From Pseudomonas sp. (GTDB lineage: Bacteria; Pseudomonadota; Gammaproteobacteria; Pseudomonadales; Pseudomonadaceae): 64,000 bases of DNA. How positions within the stretch are numbered: position 1 is the first letter of the stretch; each line of letters begins with the position of its first letter. Both the position numbers and the translations under genes were made by a program. This document shows positions 38,446 through 48,375 of this stretch, piece after piece. The notes beneath the pieces were generated by a model, which was not told where the DNA came from, searched no databases, and saw nothing but the letters and a program-made list of their open reading frames with translations. The stretch is taken from contig NZ_JAUYNT010000010.1 of NCBI RefSeq assembly GCF_030698175.1, forward strand, positions 124,001 to 188,000. Reading direction: 5' to 3'.

Positions 38446-38648
38446 CAATAGATTCCAGAGCGCTAAGAAGAAGTCGGCTAGGGGCGGGCTAGAGCCTGCC
38501 CCCGCACAACACGAAGCATGTCGTGTCGCACAATGGCGGCCAGTATACACAGCCCCCCTATTGCGCCAAACCCGTCCGGCGGTGACGTGAGCCGCGCTTG
38601 GGCTTAATATTCGCGCTCATTTTTATCTTGCTTGCATCGGGTGCTCTC

Positions 38649-40184
38649 ATGCCAACCACAGCAAAACCGCTAGTGCTGATCATTTTGGACGGCTTCGGTC
38701 ACAGTGACAGCCCCGAGTCCAACGCCATTTACGCCGCCAACACCCCGGTTTATGACCATTTACGCGCCACTCAGCCGCACAGTTTGATCTCCGGCTCCGG
38801 CATGGATGTCGGCCTGCCCGACGGCCAGATGGGCAACTCGGAAGTCGGCCATATGAACCTCGGCGCCGGCCGCGTGGTGTATCAAGACTTCACCCGGGTG
38901 ACCAAGGCCATTCGCGACGGCGAGTTTTCCCACAATCCAACCCTCTGCGCCGCGGTCGATAGCGCCGTCGGTGCCGGCAAGGCCGTGCATATTCTCGGAT
39001 TGCTGTCGGATGGCGGCGTGCACAGCCATCAAGACCATCTGGTGGCCATGGTCGAACTGGCCGCCCAGCGCGGCGCCGAGAACATCTACCTGCACGCCTT
39101 TCTCGACGGTCGCGACACCCCGCCGAAAAGCGCCACGCCATCGATTGCACTGCTCGAAGCCACTTTCGCCAAACTCGGCAAGGGCCGCATCGCCAGCATT
39201 ATCGGCCGCTATTTTGCGATGGATCGCGACAACCGTTGGGACCGCGTCGCTCAGGCCTACAACCTGATAGTCGAGGGTCAGGCCGAGTTCACTGCCGCCA
39301 GCGCGGCCGCAGGCCTGGAAGCCGCCTACGCCCGCAGTGAAAACGACGAGTTCGTCAAAGCCACCGGCATCGGCGCGCCAGTGCAGGTCGAAGATGGCGA
39401 CGCTGTGGTGTTTATGAACTTTCGCGCCGACCGCGCCCGCGAGTTGACCCGCACCTTTGTCGAGCCCGACTTCAGCGACTTCTCCCGCGCCCGCGTGCCA
39501 CAGACCAGTTTTGTGATGCTCACCCAGTACGCCGCCAGCATTGACGCCCCCAGCGCCTTCGCCCCCGGCTCGCTGGACAACGTGCTGGGTGATTACCTGG
39601 CAAAAAACGGCAAGACTCAGCTGCGCATCGCCGAGACCGAGAAATACGCCCACGTCACCTTCTTCTTCTCCGGCGGCCGTGAAGAACCCTTCCCGGGCGA
39701 GGAGCGCATCCTGATCCCCTCGCCGAACGTCGCCACCTACGACCTGCAGCCGGAGATGAATGCCCCGCTGGTCACCGACAAGCTGGTCGAAGCCATCGAG
39801 CAGCAGCGCTATGACGTGATCATCGTCAACTACGCCAATGGCGACATGGTCGGTCATACCGGGGTGTTTGCCGCGGCGGTCAAGGCGGTGGAATGCCTGG
39901 ACGCCTGCGTCGGCCGCATAGTCGCGGCGCTGGCCAAGGTTGGCGGCGAAGCCCTGATCACCGCCGACCACGGCAACGTCGAGCAAATGCAAGACGCCAT
40001 CAGCGGTCAGGCCCACACCGCCCACACCTGCGAGCCGGTGCCGTTTATCTATGTCGGCCAGCGCCCGCTCAGCTTGCGTGATGGCGGCGTATTGGCCGAC
40101 GTGGCACCGACCATGTTGCGCTTGCTGGGCCTGCCACAGCCGGCGGAGATGACCGGCAAATCGATCATCCGCTTTACCGAGTAA
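38649..40184 (+). CDS. gpmI: 2,3-bisphosphoglycerate-independent phosphoglycerate mutase
   Basis: A 511-residue glycolytic/gluconeogenic enzyme of the alkaline-phosphatase superfamily that interconverts 3- and 2-phosphoglycerate using two manganese ions. Motifs: [10 protein letters not shown] (metal aspartate), the catalytic serine in [29 protein letters not shown], and the second metal sites [12 protein letters not shown] and [10 protein letters not shown]. The length is normal. The ATG at 38649 ([11 protein letters not shown]) is chosen over an upstream hydrophobic frame from 38598. Confidence 0.98.
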   Translation: MPTTAKPLVLIILDGFGHSDSPESNAIYAANTPVYDHLRATQPHSLISGSGMDVGLPDGQMGNSEVGHMNLGAGRVVYQDFTRVTKAIRDGEFSHNPTLCAAVDSAVGAGKAVHILGLLSDGGVHSHQDHLVAMVELAAQRGAENIYLHAFLDGRDTPPKSATPSIALLEATFAKLGKGRIASIIGRYFAMDRDNRWDRVAQAYNLIVEGQAEFTAASAAAGLEAAYARSENDEFVKATGIGAPVQVEDGDAVVFMNFRADRARELTRTFVEPDFSDFSRARVPQTSFVMLTQYAASIDAPSAFAPGSLDNVLGDYLAKNGKTQLRIAETEKYAHVTFFFSGGREEPFPGEERILIPSPNVATYDLQPEMNAPLVTDKLVEAIEQQRYDVIIVNYANGDMVGHTGVFAAAVKAVECLDACVGRIVAALAKVGGEALITADHGNVEQMQDAISGQAHTAHTCEPVPFIYVGQRPLSLRDGGVLADVAPTMLRLLGLPQPAEMTGKSIIRFTE

Positions 40185-40272
40185 GTGGGGAATGGGGAGT
40201 AGGAAGTGGGGTGCCGACGCCCCACTTTCCACTCCCCGCCCCACCCACTTCCCACTCCCAACTTCCCACTTA
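40182..40272. repeat. Purine/pyrimidine-rich inverted repeat after gpmI
   Basis: It begins at the gpmI stop. A G/A-rich run (TAAGTGGGGAATGGGGAGTA...) is followed by a C/T-rich run, with a perfect inner stem AAGTGGGG / CCCCACTT around TGCCGACG and outer TAAGTGGG / CCCACTTA ends. It could fold as a long imperfect hairpin; G-runs could also form a quadruplex. It may end or attenuate the gpmI transcript ahead of envC. Confidence 0.6.
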
Positions 40273-40317
40273 TATCGGCATACTAAGCCCTCGTCCTCTG
40301 CCGGTTTCGTCCCGCCC

Positions 40318-41604
40318 ATGCTCCGCTCCCTAGTCATAGTTTTACTCGCTTGCCTGCTCAGCCCCGCCATGGCCGATTCCCGTAGCGATGCCCAGCAGCA
40401 ACTGGATGCCGCGCAAAAAGACGTGGTCGAACTGAAAAAACTGCTCGATCAGCTGCAAAAGGACAAATCCGGTGTTCAGCAAGAGCTGAAAAAAACCGAA
40501 AGTGAAATGGGCCAGCTGGAAAACCAGGTCAAGGGCCTGCAAAACGAGCTGAATAAAAGCGACGAGCAAATCCAGCAACTCAATCAGCAGAAAAAAAAAC
40601 TCCAAGAGTCACGCCTTGAGCAGCAACGCCTGATCGGCATTCAAGCCCGCGCCGCTTACCAGAGCGGCCATCAGGAGTACGTCAAGCTGCTGCTCAACCA
40701 GCAAAACCCGGAAAAATTCTCCCGCACCCTCACCTACTACGACTACTTGAGTAAGGCGCGCCTCGAACAACTGGCCACCTTCAATGAAACCCTGCGCCAG
40801 CTGGCCAATGTCGAGCAGGACATAGTCAATCAACAAACCCAGCTGGCCGAGCAGAAGAGCGCCCTCGATGGCCGCCGCGAACTCCTGGCGCAAGCGCGCA
40901 AAGAGCGCCAGTTGGTGCTGGCCAAGCTGAACAAAGAGTCCAGCGCGCGCAGCCAAAAGCTTAAAGCCCGCGAGCAAGAGCAAGTGGCGCTGGGCAACGT
41001 GCTAAAAACCATCGAAGAAACCCTTGCCCGTCAGGCCCGCGAAGCCGAGGCAGCGCGTAAATTGGCGGCCGCCGCAGCCGCGGCAGAAGCCGCCGAGCAA
41101 GCCCGGCTGGCCAGCCTGCCGGCCACCGGCCAACCGGCAACCGCGAAAAAACCCGCTGCCGGCGCCCTGGTGTCCAGTACTGGCAGCAGCTACGGCGGGG
41201 CCTTTAGCAGTGCCAAGGGCAAACTGCCGTGGCCGGTCAATGGCCGGCTGCTAGCAGGTTTCGGCACGCCTCGCGGCGACGATGCGCGGACCAAATGGGA
41301 CGGCGTACTGATCAGCGCAGCGCTGGGCAGCCAGGTACGCGCCGTGCATGGCGGCCGCGTGGTGTTCGCCGACTGGTTGCGCGGCGCCGGGCTTCTGGTC
41401 ATTCTCGACCATGGCAATGGCTACCTGAGCCTCTACGGTCACAATCAAAGTTTATTGAAAGACGCCGGCGACATCGTTAAAGCCGGCGAAGCCATAGGGA
41501 CAGTCGGTAGCAGCGGCGGCCAAGAGGTGCCGGCCCTGTATTTCGCCATTCGCCAGCAAGGCCGCCCCAGCAACCCGGTACAATGGTGCCGCGCCCAAGG
41601 ATAG
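40318..41604 (+). CDS. envC: Murein hydrolase activator EnvC
   Basis: A 428-residue periplasmic protein that activates cell-division amidases (AmiA/AmiB type) under FtsEX control. A signal peptide (SLVIVLLACLLSPAMA) precedes a long coiled coil (about residues 25-245, rich in Gln/Lys/Glu heptads), an Ala-rich linker, and a C-terminal LytM/M23 domain (about 300-425). The LytM metal ligands are absent (KWDGVLI where HxxxD occurs, ALYFAI where HxH occurs), as in EnvC, so it is an activator and not a peptidase. It precedes ctpA closely. Confidence 0.93.
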   Translation: MLRSLVIVLLACLLSPAMADSRSDAQQQLDAAQKDVVELKKLLDQLQKDKSGVQQELKKTESEMGQLENQVKGLQNELNKSDEQIQQLNQQKKKLQESRLEQQRLIGIQARAAYQSGHQEYVKLLLNQQNPEKFSRTLTYYDYLSKARLEQLATFNETLRQLANVEQDIVNQQTQLAEQKSALDGRRELLAQARKERQLVLAKLNKESSARSQKLKAREQEQVALGNVLKTIEETLARQAREAEAARKLAAAAAAAEAAEQARLASLPATGQPATAKKPAAGALVSSTGSSYGGAFSSAKGKLPWPVNGRLLAGFGTPRGDDARTKWDGVLISAALGSQVRAVHGGRVVFADWLRGAGLLVILDHGNGYLSLYGHNQSLLKDAGDIVKAGEAIGTVGSSGGQEVPALYFAIRQQGRPSNPVQWCRAQG

Positions 41605-41630
41605 GCACCTCTTTTAGGAGTTATGTTGTC

Positions 41631-42965
41631 ATGTTGCATTTGTCCCGCCCAACCTCCCTGGCCTTAGCGATTGCCCTGCTGATCGCCACTCCCGCACTGC
41701 AGGCCAGCGGCAAGGCGGCGGAGAAAATCCCCGCGCCCGTCCTCAGCAGTGATGCCAACGCACCGCTGCCGCTGGAGGAGCTGCGTACTTTTGCCGAGAT
41801 CATGGACCGCATCAAAGCCGCCTATGTTGAGCCGGTAGACGACAAGACCCTGCTGGAGAACGCCATCAAGGGCATGCTCAGCAACCTCGACCCGCACTCG
41901 GCCTACCTCGATCCGGCCGAGTTTGCCGAACTGCAGCAAAGCACCAGCGGCGAGTTTGGCGGTTTGGGCATCGAAGTCGGCCAGGAAGAAGGCTTTCTGA
42001 AAGTCATCTCGCCGATTGACGACACCCCTGCCTCAAAAGCCGGCATTCAGCCCGGCGACCTGATCATCAAGATCGACGGCCAGCCGACCAAAGGGCTGAA
42101 TATGAGCGAGTCGGTCGACAAAATGCGCGGCAAGATCGGCAGCAAAATTGTCCTAACCATCGTCCGCGAAGGCGCCCAGCCGTTCGATGTCGAGCTGGCG
42201 CGCGCGATCATCAAGGTCAAGAGCGTGAAGAGCCAGCTGCTCGACGAGCATTACGGCTACCTGCGCATCTCGCAATTTCAGGTCAACAGCGGCGAAGAAG
42301 TCGGCAAGGCCCTGGCGCTGCTGAAAAAACAGAACGACGGCAACAAGCTGCGCGGGATCGTTCTAGATCTGCGCAACAACCCGGGCGGCGTGTTGCAAGC
42401 CGCCGTCGAGGTCACCGATCACTTCCTCACCAAGGGTTTGATCGTCTACACCAAGGGCCGCATCGCCAACTCCGAGCTGCGTTTCTCCGCCGACGCCGAG
42501 GATGCCAGCGACGCTGTACCGTTGGTGGTGCTGATTAACGGCGGCAGCGCCTCGGCCTCGGAAATCGTCGCCGGCGCCCTGCAAGATCACAAACGCGCGG
42601 TACTGATGGGCACCGACAGCTTCGGCAAAGGCTCGGTGCAAACCGTGCTGCCACTCAACAATGAGCGCGGCCTGAAACTGACCACGGCGCTGTACTACAC
42701 CCCTAACGGCCGCTCGATTCAGGCCCAGGGCATAGTGCCTGACATAGTGGTGCGCCGCGCCAAGATCACCAGCGAGCAAGACAGCGAAAACTTCAAGGAA
42801 GCCGACCTCGCCGGTCACCTGGGCAATGGCAATGGCGGCGCCGACAAACCTTCGAACGGCAAAGGCAAAGGCCCAGCGCCACTGCCGCGCCCGCAAGACG
42901 ATGACTTCCAACTCAGCCAGGCCCTGAGCCTACTCAAAGGCCTGAGCGTGACCCGCGGCGACTAA
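41631..42965 (+). CDS. ctpA: Carboxyl-terminal processing protease, S41 family
   Basis: A 444-residue periplasmic serine protease. A signal peptide (SLALAIALLIATPALQA) is followed by an S41 N-terminal cap, a PDZ domain (about 95-175; FGGLGIEVGQEEGFLKVISP) and the catalytic domain with the Ser-Lys dyad in GGSASASEIVAGALQDHKRA and GTDSFGKGSVQT. The C-terminal tail is low in complexity. CtpA-type proteases trim or degrade envelope proteins such as murein hydrolases, which fits its place after envC. AGGAG lies about 10 bases upstream of the ATG. Confidence 0.93.
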   Translation: MLHLSRPTSLALAIALLIATPALQASGKAAEKIPAPVLSSDANAPLPLEELRTFAEIMDRIKAAYVEPVDDKTLLENAIKGMLSNLDPHSAYLDPAEFAELQQSTSGEFGGLGIEVGQEEGFLKVISPIDDTPASKAGIQPGDLIIKIDGQPTKGLNMSESVDKMRGKIGSKIVLTIVREGAQPFDVELARAIIKVKSVKSQLLDEHYGYLRISQFQVNSGEEVGKALALLKKQNDGNKLRGIVLDLRNNPGGVLQAAVEVTDHFLTKGLIVYTKGRIANSELRFSADAEDASDAVPLVVLINGGSASASEIVAGALQDHKRAVLMGTDSFGKGSVQTVLPLNNERGLKLTTALYYTPNGRSIQAQGIVPDIVVRRAKITSEQDSENFKEADLAGHLGNGNGGADKPSNGKGKGPAPLPRPQDDDFQLSQALSLLKGLSVTRGD

Positions 42966-42980
42966 GCTCTGCTTAAGCGA

Positions 42981-43024
42981 CAGCGCATAAAAAACCCGGA
43001 TTTTTCCGGGTTTTTTATGCGCTG
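42981..43024 (+). terminator. 20-bp perfect terminator after ctpA
   Basis: Stem CAGCGCATAAAAAACCCGGA pairs perfectly with its reverse complement across a TTTT loop; the lower stem contains the A and T tracts needed for termination in both directions. Confidence 0.95.
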
Positions 43025-43097
43025 TACCAGTTACGTGCTGCACGGGGCCCTCTCGCGAGAGAGGGCAGCCTTAATACTTGCGTTGTCTGCACCGGCC

Positions 43098-43185
43098 AAT
43101 CGCGGATAAATCCGCTCCTACAGGGAGGCAGCCGATGCAGTTATTGCAGGTGCCGGGCTTGTGTAGGAGCGGATTCATCCGCGAA
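43098..43185. repeat. Inverted REP pair, GTAGGAGCGG class
   Basis: One copy at 43098-43121 (reverse: ATCGCGGATAAATCCGCTCCTAC) and one at 43163-43185 (forward: GTAGGAGCGGATTCATCCGC GAA). This is the common pseudomonad REP type with GTAGGAGCGG ends. The rest of the 360-bp gap to the next gene stop (43025-43324) holds nothing recognised; an open frame there crosses the repeats and is not a gene. Confidence 0.9.
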
Positions 43186-43324
43186 GCAAGCGTGAGCACG
43201 CCGATAATCCTGCAGGGCCACAACTGTTCTTTCCCCCACATTCATCTGGATCACAAACCAGAGGCTACGGGACTGCTCCTTGCAACGCATAACTGGGGCA
43301 TAGCCTTTTTATACGGCAAACAGC

Positions 43325-44080
43325 CTACTGATAGCTGTTAAGGATGTCGTCGACATAGCCTTCGGCCCGCATCTTGTCGAGGGCGGCCTGCAGCTTCTGC
43401 ACGACCTCGTCCGGGATCTCCCGGTTCAGCGCCAGAAACAGTTCGCCACTGTGAATGCGCAGTATCGTCTTCAAGCCCGAGACACCCTCCAGCTTGGCAA
43501 GATAACGCCCAGAGGTGTCGCCAGTAGCCCACAGGTCGATATTGCCATCCTGCAATTTCTTAATGTTCTCTTGGTCACGCAACGACAGCAGCGGCTCTAG
43601 CGTCTGCTCGACGAGGTACTCGGCGATAGCATCACCCTTGTAAGCACCAACCTTAAACTTCTTAGCCTCTTCCAGCTTGCTCAGGCTGATCTTGCTGTCG
43701 CCTTTAGCCAGCAGTACCCAGTTGTTTGGGCCAATCGGGCCAACCCATTTGAACAACGCTTCACGCGCCGGCGTACGGGTGGTGGAGAACACCCCGTAAC
43801 CGGGTTTCTCCAACGCCAGATTGTAAATACGATCCCACGGGAAGCGCAGGCTCAGCACGTACTTGACCCCGGCACGCTTGAACATCTCGCGGACGATGTC
43901 GGCGGCGATGCCATCAATGTTTTCATCCGGGGCGAAGTTTTTGCCATTGATCGCCATGTTGTACGGCGGGTAATTCTCGGTGAGTAGAACGACGCTGTAG
44001 TTCTCGTCAATAGCGGCAAAAGCATTGCTAGCCAGCAGTAAGAAGCTGCCAACCAGCCCAAGCAATAGGTGTTTAAACAT
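43325..44080 (-). CDS. Periplasmic solute-binding protein, SBP_bac_3 family
   Basis: A 251-residue protein with a signal peptide (LLLGLVGSFLLLASNAFA) and a family-3 solute-binding fold beginning YSVVLLTENYPPYNMAING. Such proteins bind amino acids or similar polar solutes, but members without a neighbouring permease, as here, may instead serve as sensors. It is a close paralogue of the next gene (shared LRFPWDRIY, ALEKPGYGVF, LLAKGDS/LLAKADS and DLWATGD blocks). No ABC permease or ATPase lies nearby. I cannot name the ligand. Confidence 0.85.
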   Translation of the reverse strand: MFKHLLLGLVGSFLLLASNAFAAIDENYSVVLLTENYPPYNMAINGKNFAPDENIDGIAADIVREMFKRAGVKYVLSLRFPWDRIYNLALEKPGYGVFSTTRTPAREALFKWVGPIGPNNWVLLAKGDSKISLSKLEEAKKFKVGAYKGDAIAEYLVEQTLEPLLSLRDQENIKKLQDGNIDLWATGDTSGRYLAKLEGVSGLKTILRIHSGELFLALNREIPDEVVQKLQAALDKMRAEGYVDDILNSYQ

Positions 44081-44233
44081 AGCGGTTCTCTTTTTATAGG
44101 TAGGCGAACCGCCTCAGCATACTCAACCACGCTGCCGGCGCCCAGCAGCGCTCGAACAAATGCGACCAGCTAGTCAGATACGCACTAACCCGCGGCTGTC
44201 GCACCAACCTCAAAGCGGCCCGGCAGTTACAAT

Positions 44234-44989
44234 TTACAGATAACGCTTCAGCACCTCGACGGCAAAACCGTCGGCGCGCATTTGCTCAAGCGCTGCTTGC
44301 AGCTTTTGCACCACGGCATCCGGGGTCTCTTTGTTCAACGCCAGATAAAGCTGGGCGGTATTAAAGCGCAGCACGCTTTTCAAGCCGCTGACGCCCTCTT
44401 GCCGGGCTAAGTACAGGCCGGCCGGATCGCCGGTGGCCCACAGGTCGATATCGCCGCGCTGCAGTTTTTTGACGTTTTCCTGATCGCGCAAGGCGGTCAG
44501 CGGCTGCAAGCCTTGCTGGGTTAAATGCTCGGCAATAGCGTCGCCTTGGTAGGCGCCGATCTTGTACTGCTTAGCCTCTTCCAGGCTGTTGAGGCTGATC
44601 GAACTGTCCGCCTTGGCCAACAACACCCAGTCATCCGGGCCGAGCGGGCCGACCCATTTGAAATCCTTCTCGCGCTCCGGCAGACGTGCGGCCACGAATA
44701 CGCCGTAACCCGGCTTTTCCAGCGCCATCTTGTAAATTCGATCCCAGGGGAAACGCAAGCTCAGCTGGTACTTAACGTCAGCGCGCTTGAACATCTCACG
44801 CACCAGATCGACGGCAATGCCGTTGATATTTTCATCGCGGGCAAAGTTCTTGCCGTTGACTGCCATGTTGTAGGGCGGGAAGTTTTCCGTCAGCAACACC
44901 ACCTCCGGGCTTGTCAGCTCCCCGGCGTGCGCGACGGTGGCGAACAACAAAGCAGCGGTGGCCAGGGCCAAGAACAGACGTTGCAACAT
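44234..44989 (-). CDS. Periplasmic solute-binding protein, SBP_bac_3 family, paralogue
   Basis: A 251-residue paralogue of the gene at 43325, with the same length and a signal peptide (LFLALATAALLFATVAHA). Conserved blocks are shared through the whole length, from LTENFPPYNMAVNGKNFA to QKLQAALEQMRADGFAVEVL. The pair probably arose by tandem duplication; two solute-binding genes next to hisF are also what I recall for PAO1 (PA5138-PA5139). The ligand is unknown. The 150 bp between the two genes shows no clear feature. Confidence 0.85.
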   Translation of the reverse strand: MLQRLFLALATAALLFATVAHAGELTSPEVVLLTENFPPYNMAVNGKNFARDENINGIAVDLVREMFKRADVKYQLSLRFPWDRIYKMALEKPGYGVFVAARLPEREKDFKWVGPLGPDDWVLLAKADSSISLNSLEEAKQYKIGAYQGDAIAEHLTQQGLQPLTALRDQENVKKLQRGDIDLWATGDPAGLYLARQEGVSGLKSVLRFNTAQLYLALNKETPDAVVQKLQAALEQMRADGFAVEVLKRYL

Positions 44990-45040
44990 GGGTAAGTACC
45001 TGCAAGTACAGCAACTAAAAAAGTGACGGCGGGCTAGCGT

Positions 45041-45811
45041 CTAGCGCACCACAATACCGCGACTGGCCAGATAGGCCTTGGCCTCGGGCACGGTGTATTC
45101 GCCAAAGTGGAAGATGCTGGCAGCCAGTACGGCCGAGGCCTTGCCTTCCAGAATGCCGGCGGCCAAGTGCTCCAGATTGCCGACGCCGCCCGAGGCGATT
45201 ACCGGAATCCCCAAGGCTTCGCTAATGGCGCGGGTCACGCCGAGGTCGTAGCCGCTTTTAACGCCGTCCTGATCCATGCTGGTCAGCAGAATCTCGCCGG
45301 CGCCCAAGTCTTCCATTTTTTTCGCCCAGAGCACTGCGTCCAGCCCGGTGGGTTTGCGCCCGCCGTGGGTGAAGATTTCCCAGCGCGGCGTCTCGCCAGG
45401 CTTGGAGACCTTCTTGGCATCGATGGCGACCACTATGCACTGCGAGCCAAAACGCGAGGCTGCCTCGCCGACAAACTCGGGGTTGAACACTGCGGCTGTA
45501 TTGATCGAAACCTTGTCGGCGCCGGCATTCAGCAGGTTACGAATATCCTGCACGGTGCGCACGCCACCACCGACGGTGAGCGGGATAAACACCTGGCTGG
45601 CCATCCGCTCCACCGTGTGCAGCGTGGTGTCGCGGCCGTCGACACTGGCGGTGATATCGAGAAAGGTAATCTCGTCGGCGCCCTGCTCGTCGTAACGGCG
45701 GGCGATCTCCACCGGATCACCGGCGTCACGGATGTTCTCGAACTTGACGCCCTTGACCACGCGACCGTTGTCGACGTCGAGGCAGGGGATGATTCTCTTG
45801 GCCAAGGCCAT
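45041..45811 (-). CDS. hisF: Imidazole glycerol phosphate synthase subunit HisF
   Basis: A 256-residue TIM-barrel cyclase subunit that, with HisH, converts PRFAR and glutamine-derived ammonia into imidazole glycerol phosphate and AICAR. Catalytic Asp residues are in [15 protein letters not shown] and [12 protein letters not shown]; phosphate-binding GGGVRT and ASGGVGN loops are present. The ATG at 45811 (MALAKRI) gives the usual length; the frame continues upstream through a REP to 45856, which I reject. It is last in the his cluster. Confidence 0.98.
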   Translation of the reverse strand: MALAKRIIPCLDVDNGRVVKGVKFENIRDAGDPVEIARRYDEQGADEITFLDITASVDGRDTTLHTVERMASQVFIPLTVGGGVRTVQDIRNLLNAGADKVSINTAAVFNPEFVGEAASRFGSQCIVVAIDAKKVSKPGETPRWEIFTHGGRKPTGLDAVLWAKKMEDLGAGEILLTSMDQDGVKSGYDLGVTRAISEALGIPVIASGGVGNLEHLAAGILEGKASAVLAASIFHFGEYTVPEAKAYLASRGIVVR

Positions 45812-45823
45812 AACGGTACTCCC

Positions 45824-45904
45824 GTAGGATGGGTTGAGCGCAGCGATACCCATCAATCTGGTGGTTGGCGATGGGTTACACCGCTGCGCGGCTAACCCAT
45901 CCTA
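45824..45904. repeat. Inverted REP pair between hisA and hisF
   Basis: A GTAGGATGGG-class copy at 45824-45854 faces a reversed variant at 45868-45904 (ends TAACCCATCCTAC). The pair fills the hisA/hisF gap almost completely, starting about a dozen bases before the hisF start codon. Confidence 0.9.
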
Positions 45905-45908
45905 CGGT

Positions 45909-46646
45909 TTAGCCCTTGTAGGCGTCGCAGAACGCCTGCGCTTCGGCCACATCCAGGGTGCCTTCGTAGATCGCCCGACCGGTGATGGCGCCGATGATGC
46001 CCGGCGCATTGGCCGCCAGCAGGGCGCGAATATCACCCAGATTATGGATGCCGCCGGAGGCGATCACCGGAATCTTGGTGGCGGCGGCCAAAGCAGCGGT
46101 GAAGCTCACATTGCAGCCCTGCATCATGCCGTCTTTAGCGATATCGGTATAAACGATGGCCGACACGCCGTCCGCCTCGAAGCGCTTGGCCAGATCAACC
46201 ACCTGTACCGTGCTGATTTCGGCCCAGCCGTCGGTGGCGACGAAACCGTCTTTGGCATCCAGACCGACAATCACCTTGCCCGGAAACGCCTTGCAGGCGT
46301 CTGTCACAAACTGTGGATCTTTGACCGCCTTGGTGCCGATGATCACGTAGCTGACCCCGGCCTTAACATAAGCCTCGATGGTCTCCAGCGAACGGATGCC
46401 GCCACCGATCTGGATCGGCAGCTGCGGGTAGCGCTTGGCAATCGCGGTGACCACTTCGCCATTGACTGGCTGGCCTTCGAAGGCGCCATTCAGGTCGACT
46501 AGATGCAAACGCCGGCAACCGCCCTCGACCCATTTGGCGGCCATGCTTACTGGGTCATCGGAAAACACCGTGGAGTCTTCCATGCGGCCCTGACGCAGAC
46601 GCACACAGGCGCCGTCCTTGAGATCGATAGCGGGGATAATCAGCAT
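45909..46646 (-). CDS. hisA: ProFAR isomerase HisA
   Basis: A 245-residue TIM barrel that opens the ribose ring of ProFAR to make PRFAR in histidine synthesis. It begins [17 protein letters not shown] with the catalytic Asp, and has the paired phosphate loops IGGGIRSLE and [10 protein letters not shown] and the second catalytic Asp in [10 protein letters not shown]. The length is typical. It lies downstream of the DUF2164 gene. Confidence 0.98.
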   Translation of the reverse strand: MLIIPAIDLKDGACVRLRQGRMEDSTVFSDDPVSMAAKWVEGGCRRLHLVDLNGAFEGQPVNGEVVTAIAKRYPQLPIQIGGGIRSLETIEAYVKAGVSYVIIGTKAVKDPQFVTDACKAFPGKVIVGLDAKDGFVATDGWAEISTVQVVDLAKRFEADGVSAIVYTDIAKDGMMQGCNVSFTAALAAATKIPVIASGGIHNLGDIRALLAANAPGIIGAITGRAIYEGTLDVAEAQAFCDAYKG

Positions 46647-46709
46647 CGCTTGAACCTGCTTAAGTCACAAAAGTTAAAAAATAGAAGGCGACAATCAGTC
46701 GCTAATGGC

Positions 46710-46973
46710 TCAGCTCTTTTCCAACGCCCAGAGGTCGCTTTCAATGCTCTCGAAGCGCTCTTTAAGCACGCCCTGCACATCCAGTACCGCCTGGTTATAG
46801 ATCAGCGGGCCACATTCTTTGATAAAGAAATCCAGCAATTCCTCGGCCTCGAAGCCGCCCATCTCCAACTCGAAGCGCTCGGCCATCAAGCCTTTAATGG
46901 CCTGCCCAAGCACGCCGCGCTGCTGGGCGCTGAACTGAAAAACCGGCTCGACCGGCTTCTTGACCCGACTCAT
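46710..46973 (-). CDS. DUF2164 family protein
   Basis: An 87-residue small acidic protein (RFELEMGGFEAEELLDFF ... YNQAVLDVQGVLKERF) matching DUF2164, function unknown. Its ATG overlaps the hisH stop (TAATG), so it is translated together with the histidine genes, although nothing shows a role in histidine synthesis. Confidence 0.9.
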   Translation of the reverse strand: MSRVKKPVEPVFQFSAQQRGVLGQAIKGLMAERFELEMGGFEAEELLDFFIKECGPLIYNQAVLDVQGVLKERFESIESDLWALEKS

Positions 46974-47611
46974 TACCAGCGACCATCCCAGGCGGCAAAG
47001 TTCTGCAGCAACTGCAGGCCGTGGGTGTGGCTTTTTTCCGGGTGAAACTGCACGGCAAAGCGCGAGCCTTCGGCCAGGGCGGCGGCAAAGTCTTTGCCGT
47101 AATGGCCGCGACCGACCACCTGCTGAGGCTTGCCGGCATCGATGTAATAACTGTGCACGAAGTAGAAACGCGCCAGGTCCGGGATGTTGTGCCAGAGCGG
47201 ATGGTTGACCGACTGCGCCACTTCATTCCAGCCCATATGCGGGACTTTCAGCTGCTCGCCGTCCTCGACCATGCCCTTGCCGAAGAAACGCACTTGCCCT
47301 GGGAACAGGCCGATGCAATCGACGCCGTCGTTCTCTTCGCTGCGCTCCAGCAATGCCTGCATGCCGACGCAGATGCCGAGAAACGGCCGGTCGGCGCTGA
47401 CTTCACGCACCAGCTCATCGAAGCCCAGTCGCTTGATCTCGGCCATGCAATCGCGAATCGCGCCGACGCCGGGAAATACCACCCGATCGGCCTCACGAAT
47501 CACATTGGCATCGCTGGTCACCAGCACTTTACCGGCACCGACGTGTTCGAGGGCCTTGGCGACCGAGTGCAGGTTGCCCATGCCATAGTCGATTACTGCA
47601 ACCGTCTGCAT
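46973..47611 (-). CDS. hisH: Imidazole glycerol phosphate synthase amidotransferase HisH
   Basis: A 212-residue class I glutamine amidotransferase that supplies ammonia to HisF. The nucleophile Cys is in [13 protein letters not shown], and the His and Glu of the triad are in [11 protein letters not shown]. The oxyanion-region motif VVFPGVGA is present. The start ATG directly follows the hisB stop. Confidence 0.98.
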   Translation of the reverse strand: MQTVAVIDYGMGNLHSVAKALEHVGAGKVLVTSDANVIREADRVVFPGVGAIRDCMAEIKRLGFDELVREVSADRPFLGICVGMQALLERSEENDGVDCIGLFPGQVRFFGKGMVEDGEQLKVPHMGWNEVAQSVNHPLWHNIPDLARFYFVHSYYIDAGKPQQVVGRGHYGKDFAAALAEGSRFAVQFHPEKSHTHGLQLLQNFAAWDGRW

Positions 47612-48205
47612 TTACAGGCAACCCTTGGTCGATGGCATTTGCCCGGCCATCCGTGGGTCCAGCTCGCAGGCCATGCGCAGGGCGCGGCCAAAGGCTTTAA
47701 ACACGGTTTCGATCTGATGGTGGGTGTTGGTGCCACGCAGGTTGTCGATGTGCAGGCTGACCAGTGCGTGATTCACAAAACCTTGGAAGAACTCCTGGAA
47801 CAGATCCACATCGAAACCACCGACCACCGCACGGGTGAAGGGCACGTGCATCTGCAGGCCCGGACGGCCGGAGAAATCGATCACGACCCGCGACAGCGCT
47901 TCGTCCAGCGGCACATAGGAATGGCCGTAACGGACCAGGCCCTTCTTGTCGCCGACCGCCTTGGCAAAGGCTTGGCCGAGGGTGATACCGACGTCTTCGA
48001 CGGTGTGGTGATCGTCGATATGCAGGTCGCCATTGCACTCGATATCGAGGTCGAACAACCCGTGACGGGCGATCTGGTCGAGCATGTGCTCAAGGAAGGG
48101 CACACCAATGGCGAAGCGCGCCTTGCCGGTGCCATCCAAGTTGATCGAGACCTTAACCTGGGTCTCCAGCGTGTTGCGCTCGACGCATGCGGTACGTTCG
48201 GCCAT
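47612..48205 (-). CDS. hisB: Imidazoleglycerol-phosphate dehydratase HisB
   Basis: A 197-residue monofunctional dehydratase that makes imidazole acetol phosphate; no phosphatase domain is attached, unlike E. coli HisB. Manganese-binding repeats are [24 protein letters not shown] and GTNTHHQIE. The ATG at 48205 ([15 protein letters not shown]) gives the normal length; an in-frame start at 48232 is less likely. First gene of the hisB-hisH-DUF2164-hisA-hisF group. Confidence 0.98.
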   Translation of the reverse strand: MAERTACVERNTLETQVKVSINLDGTGKARFAIGVPFLEHMLDQIARHGLFDLDIECNGDLHIDDHHTVEDVGITLGQAFAKAVGDKKGLVRYGHSYVPLDEALSRVVIDFSGRPGLQMHVPFTRAVVGGFDVDLFQEFFQGFVNHALVSLHIDNLRGTNTHHQIETVFKAFGRALRMACELDPRMAGQMPSTKGCL

Positions 48206-48375
48206 CACCAGCTCCAAAATTAGCTTGCGCAAAAGGCAGCCATTATAGGCGGGCCGAGCCTTTGACGGCTACCAGCGGCTGTCACCCAGGTTTACACTCG
48301 CCGCCCCACGAGCATGGTGAAAATTACTGCGCTTGGTTATGTCGCGTTAAAACTGTTTTAGCCGAGGAGCCGCCC

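Noticed and set aside
38760..40370. 536-codon open frame antisense to gpmI
   Set aside because: Shadow frame; no signal, domain or ribosome site, while gpmI is conserved throughout.
41220..41604. Missing zinc ligands in the M23 domain of EnvC
   Set aside because: Degenerate LytM domains are the rule for EnvC activators.
43078..43341. 87-codon open frame between ctpA and the solute-binding genes
   Set aside because: It runs through two inverted REP copies and has no domain or ribosome site.
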